From SHVO01 sp050250575 (GTDB taxonomy: Bacteria; Pseudomonadota; Alphaproteobacteria; Rhodospirillales; Rhodospirillaceae), in contig JBFWOJ010000001.1 of NCBI GenBank assembly GCA_050250575.1, positions 186,001 to 250,000 of the forward strand: DNA of 64,000 bases, in the 5' to 3' direction. The position numbers and the translations under genes are program-made. The notes beneath the pieces were generated by a model. It made no database searches, was not told where the DNA came from, and saw only the letters and a list, made by a program, of their open reading frames with translations. Below, piece by piece: positions 9,371 through 17,823 of this stretch (position 1 is the first letter of the stretch; the number at the start of each line of letters is the position of its first letter).

Positions 9371-9934
9371 CTGGATGCTCGCGGCTCCGCCGCAAGGATG
9401 ACGAGAAAACGAGGGGGCGACGTCCCCTGTCGGCGTCCAGCTCTTACGAAACCAGAAAACAGATACCCCTGGATCCTCGCGGCTGCGCCGCAAGGATGAC
9501 GAGAAAGCTGGATCCTCGCGGCTGCGCCGCAAGGATGACGAGGAAGCTGGATGCTCGCGGCTCCGCCGCAAGGATGACGAGAAAACGAGGAGGCGACGGC
9601 CCCTGTCGGCGTCCAGCTCTCGCGAAACCAGAAAACAGATACCCCTGGATCCTCGCGGCTGCGCCGCAAGGATGACGAGAAAACGAAGGGCGACGGCCCC
9701 TGTCGGCGTCCAGCTCTCGCGAAACCAGAAAACAGATACCCCTGGATCCTCGCGGCTGCGCCGCAAGGATGACGAGATAGCTGGATCCTCGCGGCTGCGC
9801 CGCAAGGATGACGAGAAAGCTGGATCCTCGGCGCTTCGCCGCAAGGATGACGAGGAAGCTGGATCCTCGGCGCTTCGCCGCAAGGATGACGAGATAGCTG
9901 GATCCTCGCGGCTGCGCCGCAAGGATGACACGCA
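9371..9934. repeat. Array of ten 39-bp hairpin-forming units (REP-like) with a 98-bp higher-order repeat
   Basis: Ten copies start at 9371, 9469, 9508, 9547, 9645, 9742, 9781, 9820, 9859 and 9898. Directly adjacent copies are exactly 39 bp apart. Each has the core CTGGATCCTCGCGGC, a three-base loop, then GCCGCAAGGATGAC, so the arms pair; read on the minus strand the single mismatch becomes a G-U pair. Variants change the loop (TGC or TCC) or rearrange the stem (GGCGCTTCGCC) but keep a hairpin. Three copies (9371, 9547, 9645) are followed by a related linker of about 59 bp, giving a 97-98 bp second-level unit. The array fills the gap between two convergent genes. Confidence 0.95.
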
Positions 9935-9951
9935 TGCCGAAGCCCTTCGTG

Positions 9952-11337
9952 TCACATCTCGGCGGCCGCGGGGTCCTTCTCCGGCACCGGATCGCGCATC
10001 GTGACGAACTCTTCGGCCGCGGTCGGGTGAATGCCCACGGTCGCGTCGAACTGCGCTTTGGTCGCGCCGGCCTTCAAAGCGACGGCGAGGCCCTGGATGA
10101 TCTCCGGCGCATCCTCGCCCACCATGTGGCAGCCGAGCACGCGGTCGGTCGCTTTATCGACCACCAGCTTCATCATGGTGCGCTCGTCGCGCCCGGACAG
10201 CGTGTGCTTCATCGGCCTGAAGCGGGTGATGAAGAGGCGGACTTTATGATGCTGGCGCGCCTGCTCTTCGGTGAGGCCCACGACACTGACGGGCGGCTGG
10301 CTGAAAACCGCCGACGCGATGTTGGTGTAATCCAGCGTCATGGGGTTCTTGTTGAAAAAGCTTTCGGCGAAGACGCGGCCCTCGTTGATGGCCACCGGCG
10401 TAAGATTGACGCGGTCGGTCGCATCACCCACCGCGAAGATGCTCTCGACGCTGGAGCGATTCCACTCATCGACGACGACCGCGCCCTTCCTGTCGAGCTT
10501 GACGCCGGCTTCGGCGAGGCCGAGGTTCGCCGTGTTCGGCGTGCGGCCGGTGGCATAGAGCACGCAGTCCGCGCGCATCTCTTCATTGCGGTCGAAGCGC
10601 ACGGAAAATCCGTCAGCGCATTTCTCGACCGAATTCACCACGCAGTCGCGGCGGATTTTGATCCCCTTTTTCTCCAGCTCTTCGGCGAGGGTCGCGCGGA
10701 CGTCCTGGTCGAAGCCGCGCAGCAGCTGCGCCGACCTGAGAACCAGCGTGACCTCGGAGCCCAGCGCCCGGAAGATCCCGGCGAACTCCACGGCGATGTA
10801 GCCGCCGCCGACAATGACGACGCGTTTGGGGCGCTGCTTGAGCTCGAGCGCCTCGTTCGAGCTGATGACATGCTCTTTCCCCGGAAAGTCGGGGATCGCC
10901 GGCCAGCCGCCGACGGCGACGAGGATCTTATCCGCCGTCAAACGCTTACCGTTCACCTCGACGGTGTGCGGATCGGCGATGACGCCCTTTCCCGCAATCA
11001 GGTTCGCCCCCGCGTCGCGGAGAATGCGGGCGTAGATGCCTTCGAGCCGATCGAGCTCCCTGTTCTTGGCCTCGATCATCGCGCGCCAGTCGTGGACCGC
11101 TCCGCTGACTTGCCAGCCGTAACCGAGGGCGTCCTCGAAGTCCGCCGCGAAGTGCGCGCCGTAAACCAGCAGCTTCTTCGGCACGCATCCGCGTATGACG
11201 CAAGTGCCGCCGGGCCGGCTGGCCTCGATGACCGCGACGCGGCCGCCGTACTTGGCGGCCAAGCGTGAGGCGCGAACGCCGCCGGAGCCCGCGCCAATGG
11301 TGATGAGGTCGTAGTCGTAGCGGTGGCCCACGGTCAT
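9952..11337 (-). CDS. gor: Glutathione-disulfide reductase
   Basis: This 461-residue FAD flavoenzyme reduces oxidised glutathione with NADPH. The FAD-binding GAGSGG is at 15-20. The redox disulfide is GGTCVIRGCVPKK, with Cys46 and Cys51, which is the glutathione reductase spelling. VVIVGGGYIAVEFAG is the NADPH-binding region, and the active-site base His437 is in HPTAAEE near the C-terminus. Length fits the family. The gene is divergent from the receiver protein at 11507; a weak EcfG-like motif in the shared region could also drive this gene under stress. Its 3' end touches the hairpin array. Confidence 0.96.
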   Translation of the reverse strand: MTVGHRYDYDLITIGAGSGGVRASRLAAKYGGRVAVIEASRPGGTCVIRGCVPKKLLVYGAHFAADFEDALGYGWQVSGAVHDWRAMIEAKNRELDRLEGIYARILRDAGANLIAGKGVIADPHTVEVNGKRLTADKILVAVGGWPAIPDFPGKEHVISSNEALELKQRPKRVVIVGGGYIAVEFAGIFRALGSEVTLVLRSAQLLRGFDQDVRATLAEELEKKGIKIRRDCVVNSVEKCADGFSVRFDRNEEMRADCVLYATGRTPNTANLGLAEAGVKLDRKGAVVVDEWNRSSVESIFAVGDATDRVNLTPVAINEGRVFAESFFNKNPMTLDYTNIASAVFSQPPVSVVGLTEEQARQHHKVRLFITRFRPMKHTLSGRDERTMMKLVVDKATDRVLGCHMVGEDAPEIIQGLAVALKAGATKAQFDATVGIHPTAAEEFVTMRDPVPEKDPAAAEM

Positions 11338-11449
11338 AACGGCATCAACTTTTCGGTTTTCGAGCGCGAGACTCGCGCATCAGCGGTTGGGAATCATTCA
11401 TCCTAGATAACAAACTTGAAAACTATAGCCGTATTGCAACCAAAAGCGG

Positions 11450-11473
11450 GGAACTTTCGGCCGGCCGAACGTT
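11450..11473 (+). promoter_or_regulatory. EcfG-type (general stress response) promoter
   Basis: GGAAC at 11450-11454 is followed by 16 bases and GTT at 11471-11473, matching the alphaproteobacterial EcfG consensus GGAAC-N16/17-GTT. The expected transcription start near 11480 lies just upstream of the receiver gene. The opposite strand carries GGAAC-N16-GTG ending in the same interval (GGAAC complement at 11501-11505), one base off consensus and pointing to gor. Confidence 0.65.
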
Positions 11474-11506
11474 GTAAGGGCCACGGGTGGAGTGGTTAAA
11501 GTTCCG

Positions 11507-11917
11507 ATGAGTTCACTTGCTGGTCTGCGCATCCTGATCGTGGAGGACGACGCCCTCGTCGCTCTCAACCTTCAGGACTTTGTCGAAGGTCTGGGCTGCA
11601 CGGTGGTCGGTCCGGTGGACCGGCTCAGTCGCGCTTTGGCGACTCTCGACACCACGCATATTGACGGGGCCATGCTCGATATCAACCTTCATGGCGAGAT
11701 GGTCTATCCGCTGGCGGAGCGCCTGGCCGAACGCGAAATTCCCATGCTGTTCTGCAGCGGTTATGCCTTTACCTCGGCCGTGCCGCCGAAGTTCGCCCGT
11801 TATCCGCAGGTCGCCAAGCCGATGGTGGAGCATACGCTGCGCACAGCGATGGTCGAGACGTTCGGGTATCTGAAGGCGCCGCCGGTGAACAAAGAAAGCG
11901 CCCTGGCGCGGGCTTGA
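11507..11917 (+). CDS. Single-domain response regulator (receiver only)
   Basis: The product has 136 residues and is a receiver domain with nothing else. The acidic pair is Asp14/Asp15 (IVEDD), the phosphorylation site Asp58 (MLDINLHGE), the switch serine Ser84 (FCSGYAF) and the conserved lysine Lys104 (VAKP). It lacks an output domain, so it probably works by protein contact or as a phosphate sink. A GTG at 11492 is an alternative start five codons earlier; the ATG at 11507 is preferred because the fold starts at LRILIVEDD. An EcfG-type promoter lies directly upstream, suggesting membership of the general stress regulon. No kinase is adjacent. Confidence 0.88.
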   Translation: MSSLAGLRILIVEDDALVALNLQDFVEGLGCTVVGPVDRLSRALATLDTTHIDGAMLDINLHGEMVYPLAERLAEREIPMLFCSGYAFTSAVPPKFARYPQVAKPMVEHTLRTAMVETFGYLKAPPVNKESALARA

Positions 11918-11986
11918 CCCCTCACCCACCCCAACGCTGCGTGCGCGACCTTCCCGGCGCCGCAAGCCGTAGAGGCTACAACCGCA

Positions 11987-13810
11987 CTACTCGACCGTAA
12001 CGCTCTTTGCGAGATTTCGCGGTTGGTCGACGTCGGTGCCGCGCAGCACCGCCGCGTGGTAGGCGAGGAGCTGCACCGGGATCGAAGCCAGAATGGGCAC
12101 GACGAACGGGTCGGAGCTCGGCAGGCAGATCGAATGCGATGCCAGCCGGCCGGCGCGCTTCACGCCGGTCTCGTCGCTGATGAGAATGACGCGCCCGCCG
12201 CGGGCGATGACCTGCTCGATGTTCGACAGCGACTTGTCGAACAGGAAGTCGCTGGGGGCGATCACCACCACCGGCACATTCTCGTCGATCAGGGCAATCG
12301 GTCCGTGCTTCATCTCGCCGGCCGCGTAGCCTTCGGCGTGGATGTAGGAAATCTCCTTCAGCTTGAGCGCGCCTTCAAGCGCGATCGGATAGGACGATCC
12401 GCGGCCGAGATAGAGCACGTCGCGCGCTTCCGCCAGCTCTTCGGCGATGTGCTTGATGTGCGCATCGAGGTGGAGAACGTCCGCCACGCGCGAGGGAACG
12501 CTCAGCAGCGCCGACGACAGGCGCGCTTCGGCGGCCGCATCGATCGTGCCCCGGACCTTGCCGAAGTTGATGGCAAGGCAGGCCAGCGCCATGAGCTGGG
12601 TGGTGAAGGCCTTGGTCGAAGCCACGCCGATCTCCGGCCCGGCTTGCGTCGGCAACACCGCGTCGGATTCACGAGCAATCGTGCTTTCAGGCACGTTGAC
12701 GACGGAGAGGATCTTCTGGCCCTTGGATCTGCAATAGCGCAGCGGTACGAGCGTATCGGCGGTTTCGCCCGACTGTGAAACGAACAGGCCGAGGCCGTTC
12801 TTAGAGAGCGGCGGCTCGCGGTAGCGGAATTCCGATCCGACATCGCAGTCCACCGGCACCTTCGCCAGCATCTCGATCCAATATTTGGCAACGAGCCCGG
12901 CGTAGTAAGCCGTACCGCAAGCGACGGCCGTCACGCGGTCGATCTCGCGGAGATCGAAAGGCATGTGGGCGAGCGAAATGGACTGCGCGGCGGGATTGTA
13001 GTGCGTGCGGAGCGTATCGCCGAGCACCTGGGGCTGCTCGAAAATCTCTTTCAGCATGAAATGGCGGTATTCACCTTTGCCGGCCAGAGCGCCGGAGACC
13101 GAGCTTTGCACGATCTTGCGATGAACCACCTCGCCCGCCTGGTTGCGGACCGTGGCGCCGTCCTTGGTGATGACCACCCAGTCGCCGTCCTCGAGGTAGG
13201 CGATGCGGTTGGTCATCGGCGCGAGGGCAAGAGCGTCGGAGCCGAGATACATCTCGCCTTCGCCGTAACCGACGGCCAGCGGCGGGCCCTTGCGGGCGCC
13301 GACGAGGAGATCGGGAGCGGGCGCCATCATGATGGCGAGGGCAAAGGCGCCCTCAAGGCGGCGGATGGCTTCAAAGGCCGCGCCTTCCGCCGGCAGGCCC
13401 TGGTCCAGATAATCGGTGACGAGGTGGACGACGACTTCGGTGTCGGTGTCGCTCGAGAACGTGTGCCCCTTGCTCTCCAGTTCCGCGCGGAGCTGCTGGA
13501 AGTTCTCGATGATGCCGTTGTGAACGACGGCGACCTTGGAGCTGGCGTGCGGGTGGGCGTTGGCTTCGTTCGGAATGCCATGGGTCGCCCAGCGGGTATG
13601 GCCGATACCGACCGTGCCGCCCAAGGGCTCGGCCCGCAGCCGTTCGACCAGATTGACGATTTTGCCCGGCGCCCGGCGGCGGCCGATCTTGCCATCGACC
13701 AAGGTGGCGAGACCGGCGGAATCATAACCGCGGTATTCCAGGCGGCGCAGGCCCTCGATCAGACATTCAGCCGCGTTGACGCGGCCGATTACGCCGACGA
13801 TTCCACACAT
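11987..13810 (-). CDS. glmS: Glutamine--fructose-6-phosphate aminotransferase (isomerizing)
   Basis: This 607-residue enzyme makes glucosamine 6-phosphate from fructose 6-phosphate and glutamine, committing carbon to peptidoglycan and lipopolysaccharide. Met1 is followed by the catalytic Cys2 (MCGIVGVIG) of the class II amidotransferase domain, with RGYDSAG soon after. Two SIS sugar-isomerase domains follow (about 285-420 and 455-595), and the usual C-terminal KSVTVE closes it. It lies 39 bases downstream of glmU on the same strand, forming a glmU-glmS operon. Confidence 0.98.
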   Translation of the reverse strand: MCGIVGVIGRVNAAECLIEGLRRLEYRGYDSAGLATLVDGKIGRRRAPGKIVNLVERLRAEPLGGTVGIGHTRWATHGIPNEANAHPHASSKVAVVHNGIIENFQQLRAELESKGHTFSSDTDTEVVVHLVTDYLDQGLPAEGAAFEAIRRLEGAFALAIMMAPAPDLLVGARKGPPLAVGYGEGEMYLGSDALALAPMTNRIAYLEDGDWVVITKDGATVRNQAGEVVHRKIVQSSVSGALAGKGEYRHFMLKEIFEQPQVLGDTLRTHYNPAAQSISLAHMPFDLREIDRVTAVACGTAYYAGLVAKYWIEMLAKVPVDCDVGSEFRYREPPLSKNGLGLFVSQSGETADTLVPLRYCRSKGQKILSVVNVPESTIARESDAVLPTQAGPEIGVASTKAFTTQLMALACLAINFGKVRGTIDAAAEARLSSALLSVPSRVADVLHLDAHIKHIAEELAEARDVLYLGRGSSYPIALEGALKLKEISYIHAEGYAAGEMKHGPIALIDENVPVVVIAPSDFLFDKSLSNIEQVIARGGRVILISDETGVKRAGRLASHSICLPSSDPFVVPILASIPVQLLAYHAAVLRGTDVDQPRNLAKSVTVE

Positions 13811-13849
13811 ACGTGCACTTCCCTATGTCCCGGCAACCACTCTGAACGC

Positions 13850-15208
13850 TTAACGCTCGGACTTGGATTTTGTCGCTTGCTTCAACTTGCGATAATTGGC
13901 GGCAAAGCCGTCCTTGATTTCCTGGCGCGAGGAGTTGATGGCGAGACCGTCGGCCGGAACGTCCTTGCGCACCACCGCGCCGGCGCCGGTCATGGCGCCG
14001 TCGCCGACCTTCACAGGGGCGACCAGAACCGAGTTGGAACCGATCGAGGCGCCCGCGCCGATGTCCGTGCGCGACTTGGAAAAGCCGTCATAGTTGGCGG
14101 TGATGGTCCCTGCGCCGATATTGGCTTTGGCGCCGACGCGTGCATCGCCCACGTACGAAAGGTGATTGACCTTCGCGCCGGTCTCGAGATTGGCATTCTT
14201 GATCTCGACGAAATTGCCCACGTGGGCGTCCGCGCCGATGTCCGCGCCCGGCCGGAGGCGGGAATAAGGTCCGACGACGGCGCCGCCGGAGATGTGGGCG
14301 CCCTCGATATGACAGAAGCCTTTGACGACGGCGTTGTCGTCGATGCTCACGCCCGGACCGAAAACCGTGAACGGACCGATCTCGACGTCCTTCCCGATCT
14401 TGGTGTCGGCGGAGAAATAGACCGTATCGGGCGCGGTCAGTGTCGCGCCGTTCTCCATGGCCTTGCGCCTGGCGCGACGCTGGAAGATCGCTTCGGCTTC
14501 GGCGAGCTCGACCCGGCTGTTGATGCCGAGCAACTCCTCTTCCTCGCCTTCGACCACGGCGCAGGTCATGCCGGCCTTGCGCGCGAGCCCGACGATGTCG
14601 GTGAGATAAAATTCGTTCTTGGCGTTGTTGGGCGTGACGTGAGCGAGCAACTGCCACAGCGCCTTGGCCTCCACCAGCATGATGCCGGAATTGCAGAGCC
14701 TGATGTCGCGCTCGGCGGGGCTGGCATCCTTGGCTTCGACAATGCGCTCGAGGCCTTCGGCACCGGTCACGAGACGGCCGTACCCGCCGGGGTCGGCGGG
14801 CTTGAACCCGAGCACGACGACCGCCGGTTTCCTTCCTTCGGAGCGTGCGGCGATCATGCGGGAGATGGTCTCGCCGCTGATGAATGGCGTATCGCCGTAG
14901 ACGACAATCACGTCGCCGGAAAAATCCTTCAGCTGTTCCTGCGCCTGCTGCACGGCGTGGCCGGTGCCGCGCCGGTCCTGCTGAATGGCCACAGGATGCG
15001 GCGCCACCGTTTTGGCCAAGCTCTCCATTTCCGGGCCGATCACGACGACGACCGGGGAAATCTTCTGCTCTTTGAGAGTCTCCAGCACGTGACCGACCAA
15101 CGGGCGGCCGGCGACCTTATGCATGACCTTGGGCAAGGAGGATTTCATCCGCGTGCCGAGGCCGGCAGCGAGGACTATGGCGGCGGTCGCCGTCGCGGGA
15201 GAGGTCAT
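13850..15208 (-). CDS. glmU: Bifunctional N-acetylglucosamine-1-phosphate uridyltransferase / glucosamine-1-phosphate acetyltransferase
   Basis: The 452-residue product has an N-terminal uridyltransferase domain with LAAGLGTRMKSSLPKVMH at about 14-31. The C-terminal half is a left-handed beta-helix of hexapeptide repeats (VGNFVEIKNA, LSYVGDARVGAKANIGAGTI) that carries the acetyltransferase. It makes UDP-GlcNAc, using the product of GlmS after GlmM. Length fits the family. It is the first gene of the glmU-glmS operon. No riboswitch or ribozyme was recognised upstream. Confidence 0.97.
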   Translation of the reverse strand: MTSPATATAAIVLAAGLGTRMKSSLPKVMHKVAGRPLVGHVLETLKEQKISPVVVVIGPEMESLAKTVAPHPVAIQQDRRGTGHAVQQAQEQLKDFSGDVIVVYGDTPFISGETISRMIAARSEGRKPAVVVLGFKPADPGGYGRLVTGAEGLERIVEAKDASPAERDIRLCNSGIMLVEAKALWQLLAHVTPNNAKNEFYLTDIVGLARKAGMTCAVVEGEEEELLGINSRVELAEAEAIFQRRARRKAMENGATLTAPDTVYFSADTKIGKDVEIGPFTVFGPGVSIDDNAVVKGFCHIEGAHISGGAVVGPYSRLRPGADIGADAHVGNFVEIKNANLETGAKVNHLSYVGDARVGAKANIGAGTITANYDGFSKSRTDIGAGASIGSNSVLVAPVKVGDGAMTGAGAVVRKDVPADGLAINSSRQEIKDGFAANYRKLKQATKSKSER

Positions 15209-15429
15209 GGAGAGGCGATATCCAAAGCCGAGGAATTGAAGGCGAAAATGACACGCGGGAGCGGGAGGATAAAGGGAGAGCGAACAGCGAATGTTCCCTC
15301 AACCGGTGAAAAAAGTGTCACGATCAATGAGTTAGGCATAGCGCCCGGTTGGGTACTGGCTCAGGTTTGAAAATAAGGGCACTGCGGCAGGCTGTTGCAG
15401 GTACGGAGGCCAATTATTATTTTTTTCCG

Positions 15430-15627
15430 ATGCCACGGGAAAAGCGCCCACCGTTGCCGGACTTGAAGGCACATAATTTACGCAAACGCGCGGAGCAGAT
15501 GCGCGTAATCGCGGGCACCCTCAAGCAGTCACTCCCTCGCTCAATACTGCTGCGCAAAGCCGCCACTTACGAGGAAAAGGCTGACCTTATAGAACGTGAA
15601 ATGCAACGCGGCGGGCCTTCCGTTTAA
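15430..15627 (+). CDS. Small conserved hypothetical protein (RA-x-MR-x-IA type)
   Basis: The product is about 65 residues, charged and helical, with the pattern LRKRAEQMRVIAGTL then LLRKAATYEEKADLIERE. The same pattern (RA..[LM]R.IA......RA.LL..A..[YC]E..A) occurs in the gene at 21328-21540, so the two are probably one family of short helical proteins. The ATG at 15430 starts the conserved part but has a T-rich leader; GGAGG about 20 bases upstream is too far away. The frame is open further upstream to 15349. Function unknown. Confidence 0.5.
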   Translation: MPREKRPPLPDLKAHNLRKRAEQMRVIAGTLKQSLPRSILLRKAATYEEKADLIEREMQRGGPSV

Positions 15628-15683
15628 GAGTGGGTTTCGGCGTCTCTTGGCTTATGCTTAGCGGCATGCATGGGAGGCGCGGT

Positions 15684-15850
15684 GTGGACGTCAAGGAATA
15701 CTCAGCCTCTCTCCACACCGCCATTGAGACCTGGGATACGCCATTAGCGCCCTCACAGATGAGGGTGCCCCGCTCGATGTGATTAGCCGCGCGATGCGAG
15801 CGCAATTGGCGGACATGCACGCCAGACTACAGGCGACTCCAGATGCTTAA
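15684..15850 (+). pseudogene. Frameshifted small gene
   Basis: A GTG at 15684 with a strong GGGAGG ribosome binding site opens VDVKEYSASLHTAIETW but runs into a stop at 15780-15782. Another frame, closed upstream by a stop, continues GYAISALTDEGAPLDVISRA and ends at 15848-15850. Joined by one frameshift near 15730-15740 they give a helical protein of about 55 residues. This may be a real decayed gene or a sequencing indel. The product is not recognised. Confidence 0.35.
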
Positions 15851-15852
15851 AG

Positions 15853-16011
15853 GTCCTAAAAAAAATGACCCCGGCCATGGCCCGCGGCCTATCCAGCCGC
15901 CTGTGGGAAATGTCGGATATCGTCGCCTTGATCGACGCAGCCGCCCCGGCCTCTAAGCCTCGGGGTCCGTACAAGAGACGCGATAAGGCTTTGATTCAGA
16001 ATTCAAACTGA
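15853..16011 (+). pseudogene. C-terminal remnant of an insertion-sequence transposase
   Basis: The frame reads VLKKMTPAMARGLSSRLWEM, then SDIVALIDAA and PRGPYKRR before a stop at 16009-16011. This closely resembles the TLRMTPAMAAG...W...DIV tail of IS1-like transposases of alphaproteobacteria; the rest of the element is absent. The flanks hold other broken reading frames, so this looks like an old insertion hotspot upstream of a tRNA gene. The IS family is assigned from memory of the tail pattern and should be searched. Confidence 0.5.
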
Positions 16012-16034
16012 GGCAGTACCGGTTGCGGGCCGCC

Positions 16035-16063
16035 TTGACAGGGCCAAGGGCGGACTTTAAGAC
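16035..16063 (+). promoter_or_regulatory. Probable sigma-70 promoter of tRNA-Val
   Basis: A perfect -35 box TTGACA (16035-16040), a 17-base spacer and TAAGAC (16058-16063) as a partial -10 box lie about 40 bases upstream of the tRNA-Val gene. The -10 matches only in part, so this is a prediction. Confidence 0.45.
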
Positions 16064-16101
16064 CGGCCTTCCTATCCGGTTCACTTCATCAGCCTGGATA
16101 C

Positions 16102-16176
16102 GGGCGGTTAGCTCAGCGGTAGAGCACACCCTTCACACGGGTGGGGTCGTAGGTTCAATCCCTACACCGCCCACCA
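16102..16176 (+). tRNA. tRNA-Val (anticodon CAC)
   Basis: A 75-base cloverleaf including the encoded CCA. The acceptor GGGCGGT pairs with ACCGCCC, the anticodon stem CACCC pairs with GGGTG around the loop TTCACAC (anticodon CAC), and the T arm has GGTTCAATCC. It reads the GUG codon. Confidence 0.96.
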
Positions 16177-16290
16177 TTCCCGCATCGCCTATGGCGCACG
16201 GCAGACTGATGGCATTCTGCGGGTCGCAGCATGCGCCGCGAAGCTTTGGCAAGGCCGGGCGCGTTCATAAACCCTGATATGATTGTCGGG

Positions 16291-16320
16291 AAAAAAGGCC
16301 CGCGTTTGGCGCGGGCCTTT
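16291..16320. terminator. Bidirectional intrinsic terminator
   Basis: GGCCCGCG and CGCGGGCC form a GC-rich stem around TTTGG, flanked by AAAAAA on the left and TTT on the right. Read on the minus strand it gives a hairpin plus a six-base U tract directly after the VOC gene. On the plus strand it could end the tRNA-Val transcript. Confidence 0.8.
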
Positions 16321-16326
16321 GCTGCG

Positions 16327-16818
16327 TCAGGCGCCGGCTTTCATGGCCCTGCCGGAAATCTGCACACCGAGCCCCTCGGGGTCCGGCACGTGGAAGCTGT
16401 TCTCGGTATCCGGGCGCGGGGTGAAACCGCGGCGCTTCAGTTCCGCTTCCACCGCATTCTTGTCCCAGGTGTCGATGGTATAGGCAATGTGGTCGACCGG
16501 CGGGCGCTTGTCGTCGGCGGCGCGATTGCGCAGCACCAGGAACGAGTCACCGAACGCCAGCTGGCAGCTCTTTCCGTCGTCCGCGAGCACCTTCATGCCC
16601 AAGAGGTCGGCGTAGAAATCGCGAACCTTCGTATAGTCCTTGACGCCATAGGAGATGTGATTGACCGCGACGGCGCTTGGGAGCTTCCCAGACGTGGCGG
16701 CGAGCGCGGGAACCCCGGCGACCGAGGCTGCGGCGATCGTCAGACTTTGAATGAGGTTACGGCGGCTGAGCTTTCCTTGTTCAAAATCGGACAAGAGATT
16801 GTCGATGATCTTTTCCAT
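16327..16818 (-). CDS. Exported VOC-family (glyoxalase/dioxygenase-fold) protein
   Basis: The product has 163 residues. The ATG at 16818 is chosen because GGGAGGGACTC precedes it, although the frame is open to 16923. After a short leader comes LSRRNLIQSLTIAAASVAGV, a twin-arginine-like signal that ends near ALAA. The VOC domain starts at VNHISYGVKDYTKVRDFYAD and ends with HVPDPEGLGVQISG; His of VNHISY and His of VDHIAY sit where metal ligands usually are. It is a vicinal oxygen chelate protein, probably periplasmic; the reaction is unknown. An intrinsic terminator follows its stop. Confidence 0.85.
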   Translation of the reverse strand: MEKIIDNLLSDFEQGKLSRRNLIQSLTIAAASVAGVPALAATSGKLPSAVAVNHISYGVKDYTKVRDFYADLLGMKVLADDGKSCQLAFGDSFLVLRNRAADDKRPPVDHIAYTIDTWDKNAVEAELKRRGFTPRPDTENSFHVPDPEGLGVQISGRAMKAGA

Positions 16819-17070
16819 GAGTCCCTCCCAAGCGACCGGATTCGACGACCGAACCCGTTGTGCCCATATGCTGGCATGCGAGGGCCGAGGAGGGAAGCCG
16901 CTCGGCGCCCATCCACAATGCACGCTCGCTACCGCCTTCGCGCCGCACGATTTTATGCATCAGCCCGTAGGAAAATCCCCACGCATCCCCTTCATAAAGC
17001 CGCGCGCTTTTCCGTCCGCTTATGATAAGGGAGCGTTACCGCCTGCGACGTTCCGCCTTCCGAGGACGCG

Positions 17071-17823
17071 ATGACATTCCAGCCTGAAATAATCCAGCGA
17101 CCGTACGGAAAGCTTTTTGTCTACCGACAGGAGGCCGGGCGGTTCCCGGACAAGCCGTTGATCCTTCTGCTGCACGGCGCGTTCGAAAAGCATAAGAAAC
17201 TGCTGCCCTGGGCGGAACTATGGCGTGCCGAGTACGACGTCGCGCTCGCCGATCTCCCGGGCCATGGGGCGAGCGATGCGCCCGCGCCGGTTTCCCTGCC
17301 GGCGTATATCGATGAAGTGCGCTGGCTGGTCGCCGAGCCCTTCCGCGCACGCCAGGTCGTCATCGTCGGCGATTCCTTCGGTGGATTGCTGGGCGTCGCG
17401 CTCGGCAATGACCCGCCTGGGAATTTCGCCGGCGTGGTGACGATGGATTCCCTGCTGTCCACCGAGAAGCAGTGGTCGATCCAGGACCTGTTGCCGCGTG
17501 TCCTCGAGGGCCAGCCGGAAGGCAGCTTCCGGCGCCAATTCGCGGCCAACGTCATGGGCATGGGCGGGGAGAAGATCGAAGATCAGAACTATCGGCACTT
17601 CTTCGAAGGGGCAAAGGTGCCGGTCCTGATGCTGGCGGGTGAAATCCCACTGGGCCAGCGGCGTGACGTCCAGCACCCCAGCCTGCTCGATGATGCAGAT
17701 CGCGTGTTCCTGCGGGGCAAGTCAATGCTCGGCGTCATTGCCGGCGTCGGCCACCAGCTCGTGCTCCAGCGGCCCGCGGAAACCTTCGCGGCGGCGAAGG
17801 AGTTCGTGCAGAAGATTTCCTAA
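17071..17823 (+). CDS. Alpha/beta hydrolase
   Basis: This 250-residue single-domain hydrolase has the oxyanion HG of LLLHGAF (35-36), DLPGHGASDAP at 61-71, the nucleophile elbow GDSFGG (Ser102) and the likely catalytic His228 in GVGHQLVLQRP. No signal peptide is seen, so it is probably cytoplasmic. GAGGACGCG before the ATG serves as ribosome binding site. The stop codon overlaps the stop of the convergent gene by four bases (CTAA). Esterase, lactonase or similar; the substrate is not inferable. Confidence 0.88.
   Translation: MTFQPEIIQRPYGKLFVYRQEAGRFPDKPLILLLHGAFEKHKKLLPWAELWRAEYDVALADLPGHGASDAPAPVSLPAYIDEVRWLVAEPFRARQVVIVGDSFGGLLGVALGNDPPGNFAGVVTMDSLLSTEKQWSIQDLLPRVLEGQPEGSFRRQFAANVMGMGGEKIEDQNYRHFFEGAKVPVLMLAGEIPLGQRRDVQHPSLLDDADRVFLRGKSMLGVIAGVGHQLVLQRPAETFAAAKEFVQKIS

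Noticed and set aside
9371..9934. CRISPR array
   Set aside because: The units are directly adjacent or joined by the same linker; there are no unique spacers and no cas genes.
9356..9955. Open frames of 163-199 codons on the minus strand through the repeat array
   Set aside because: The 39-bp unit is a multiple of three without stops, so several frames stay open together. The text is just repeated SSLRRS-type residues and no start or ribosome binding site fits.
11987..13849. glmS ribozyme upstream of glmS
   Set aside because: Only 39 bases separate glmU and glmS, too short for the ribozyme; that control is typical of Gram-positive bacteria.
12965..15370. 801-codon plus-strand open frame
   Set aside because: It is antisense to glmU and glmS, both certain genes, and is a GC-rich third-position shadow.
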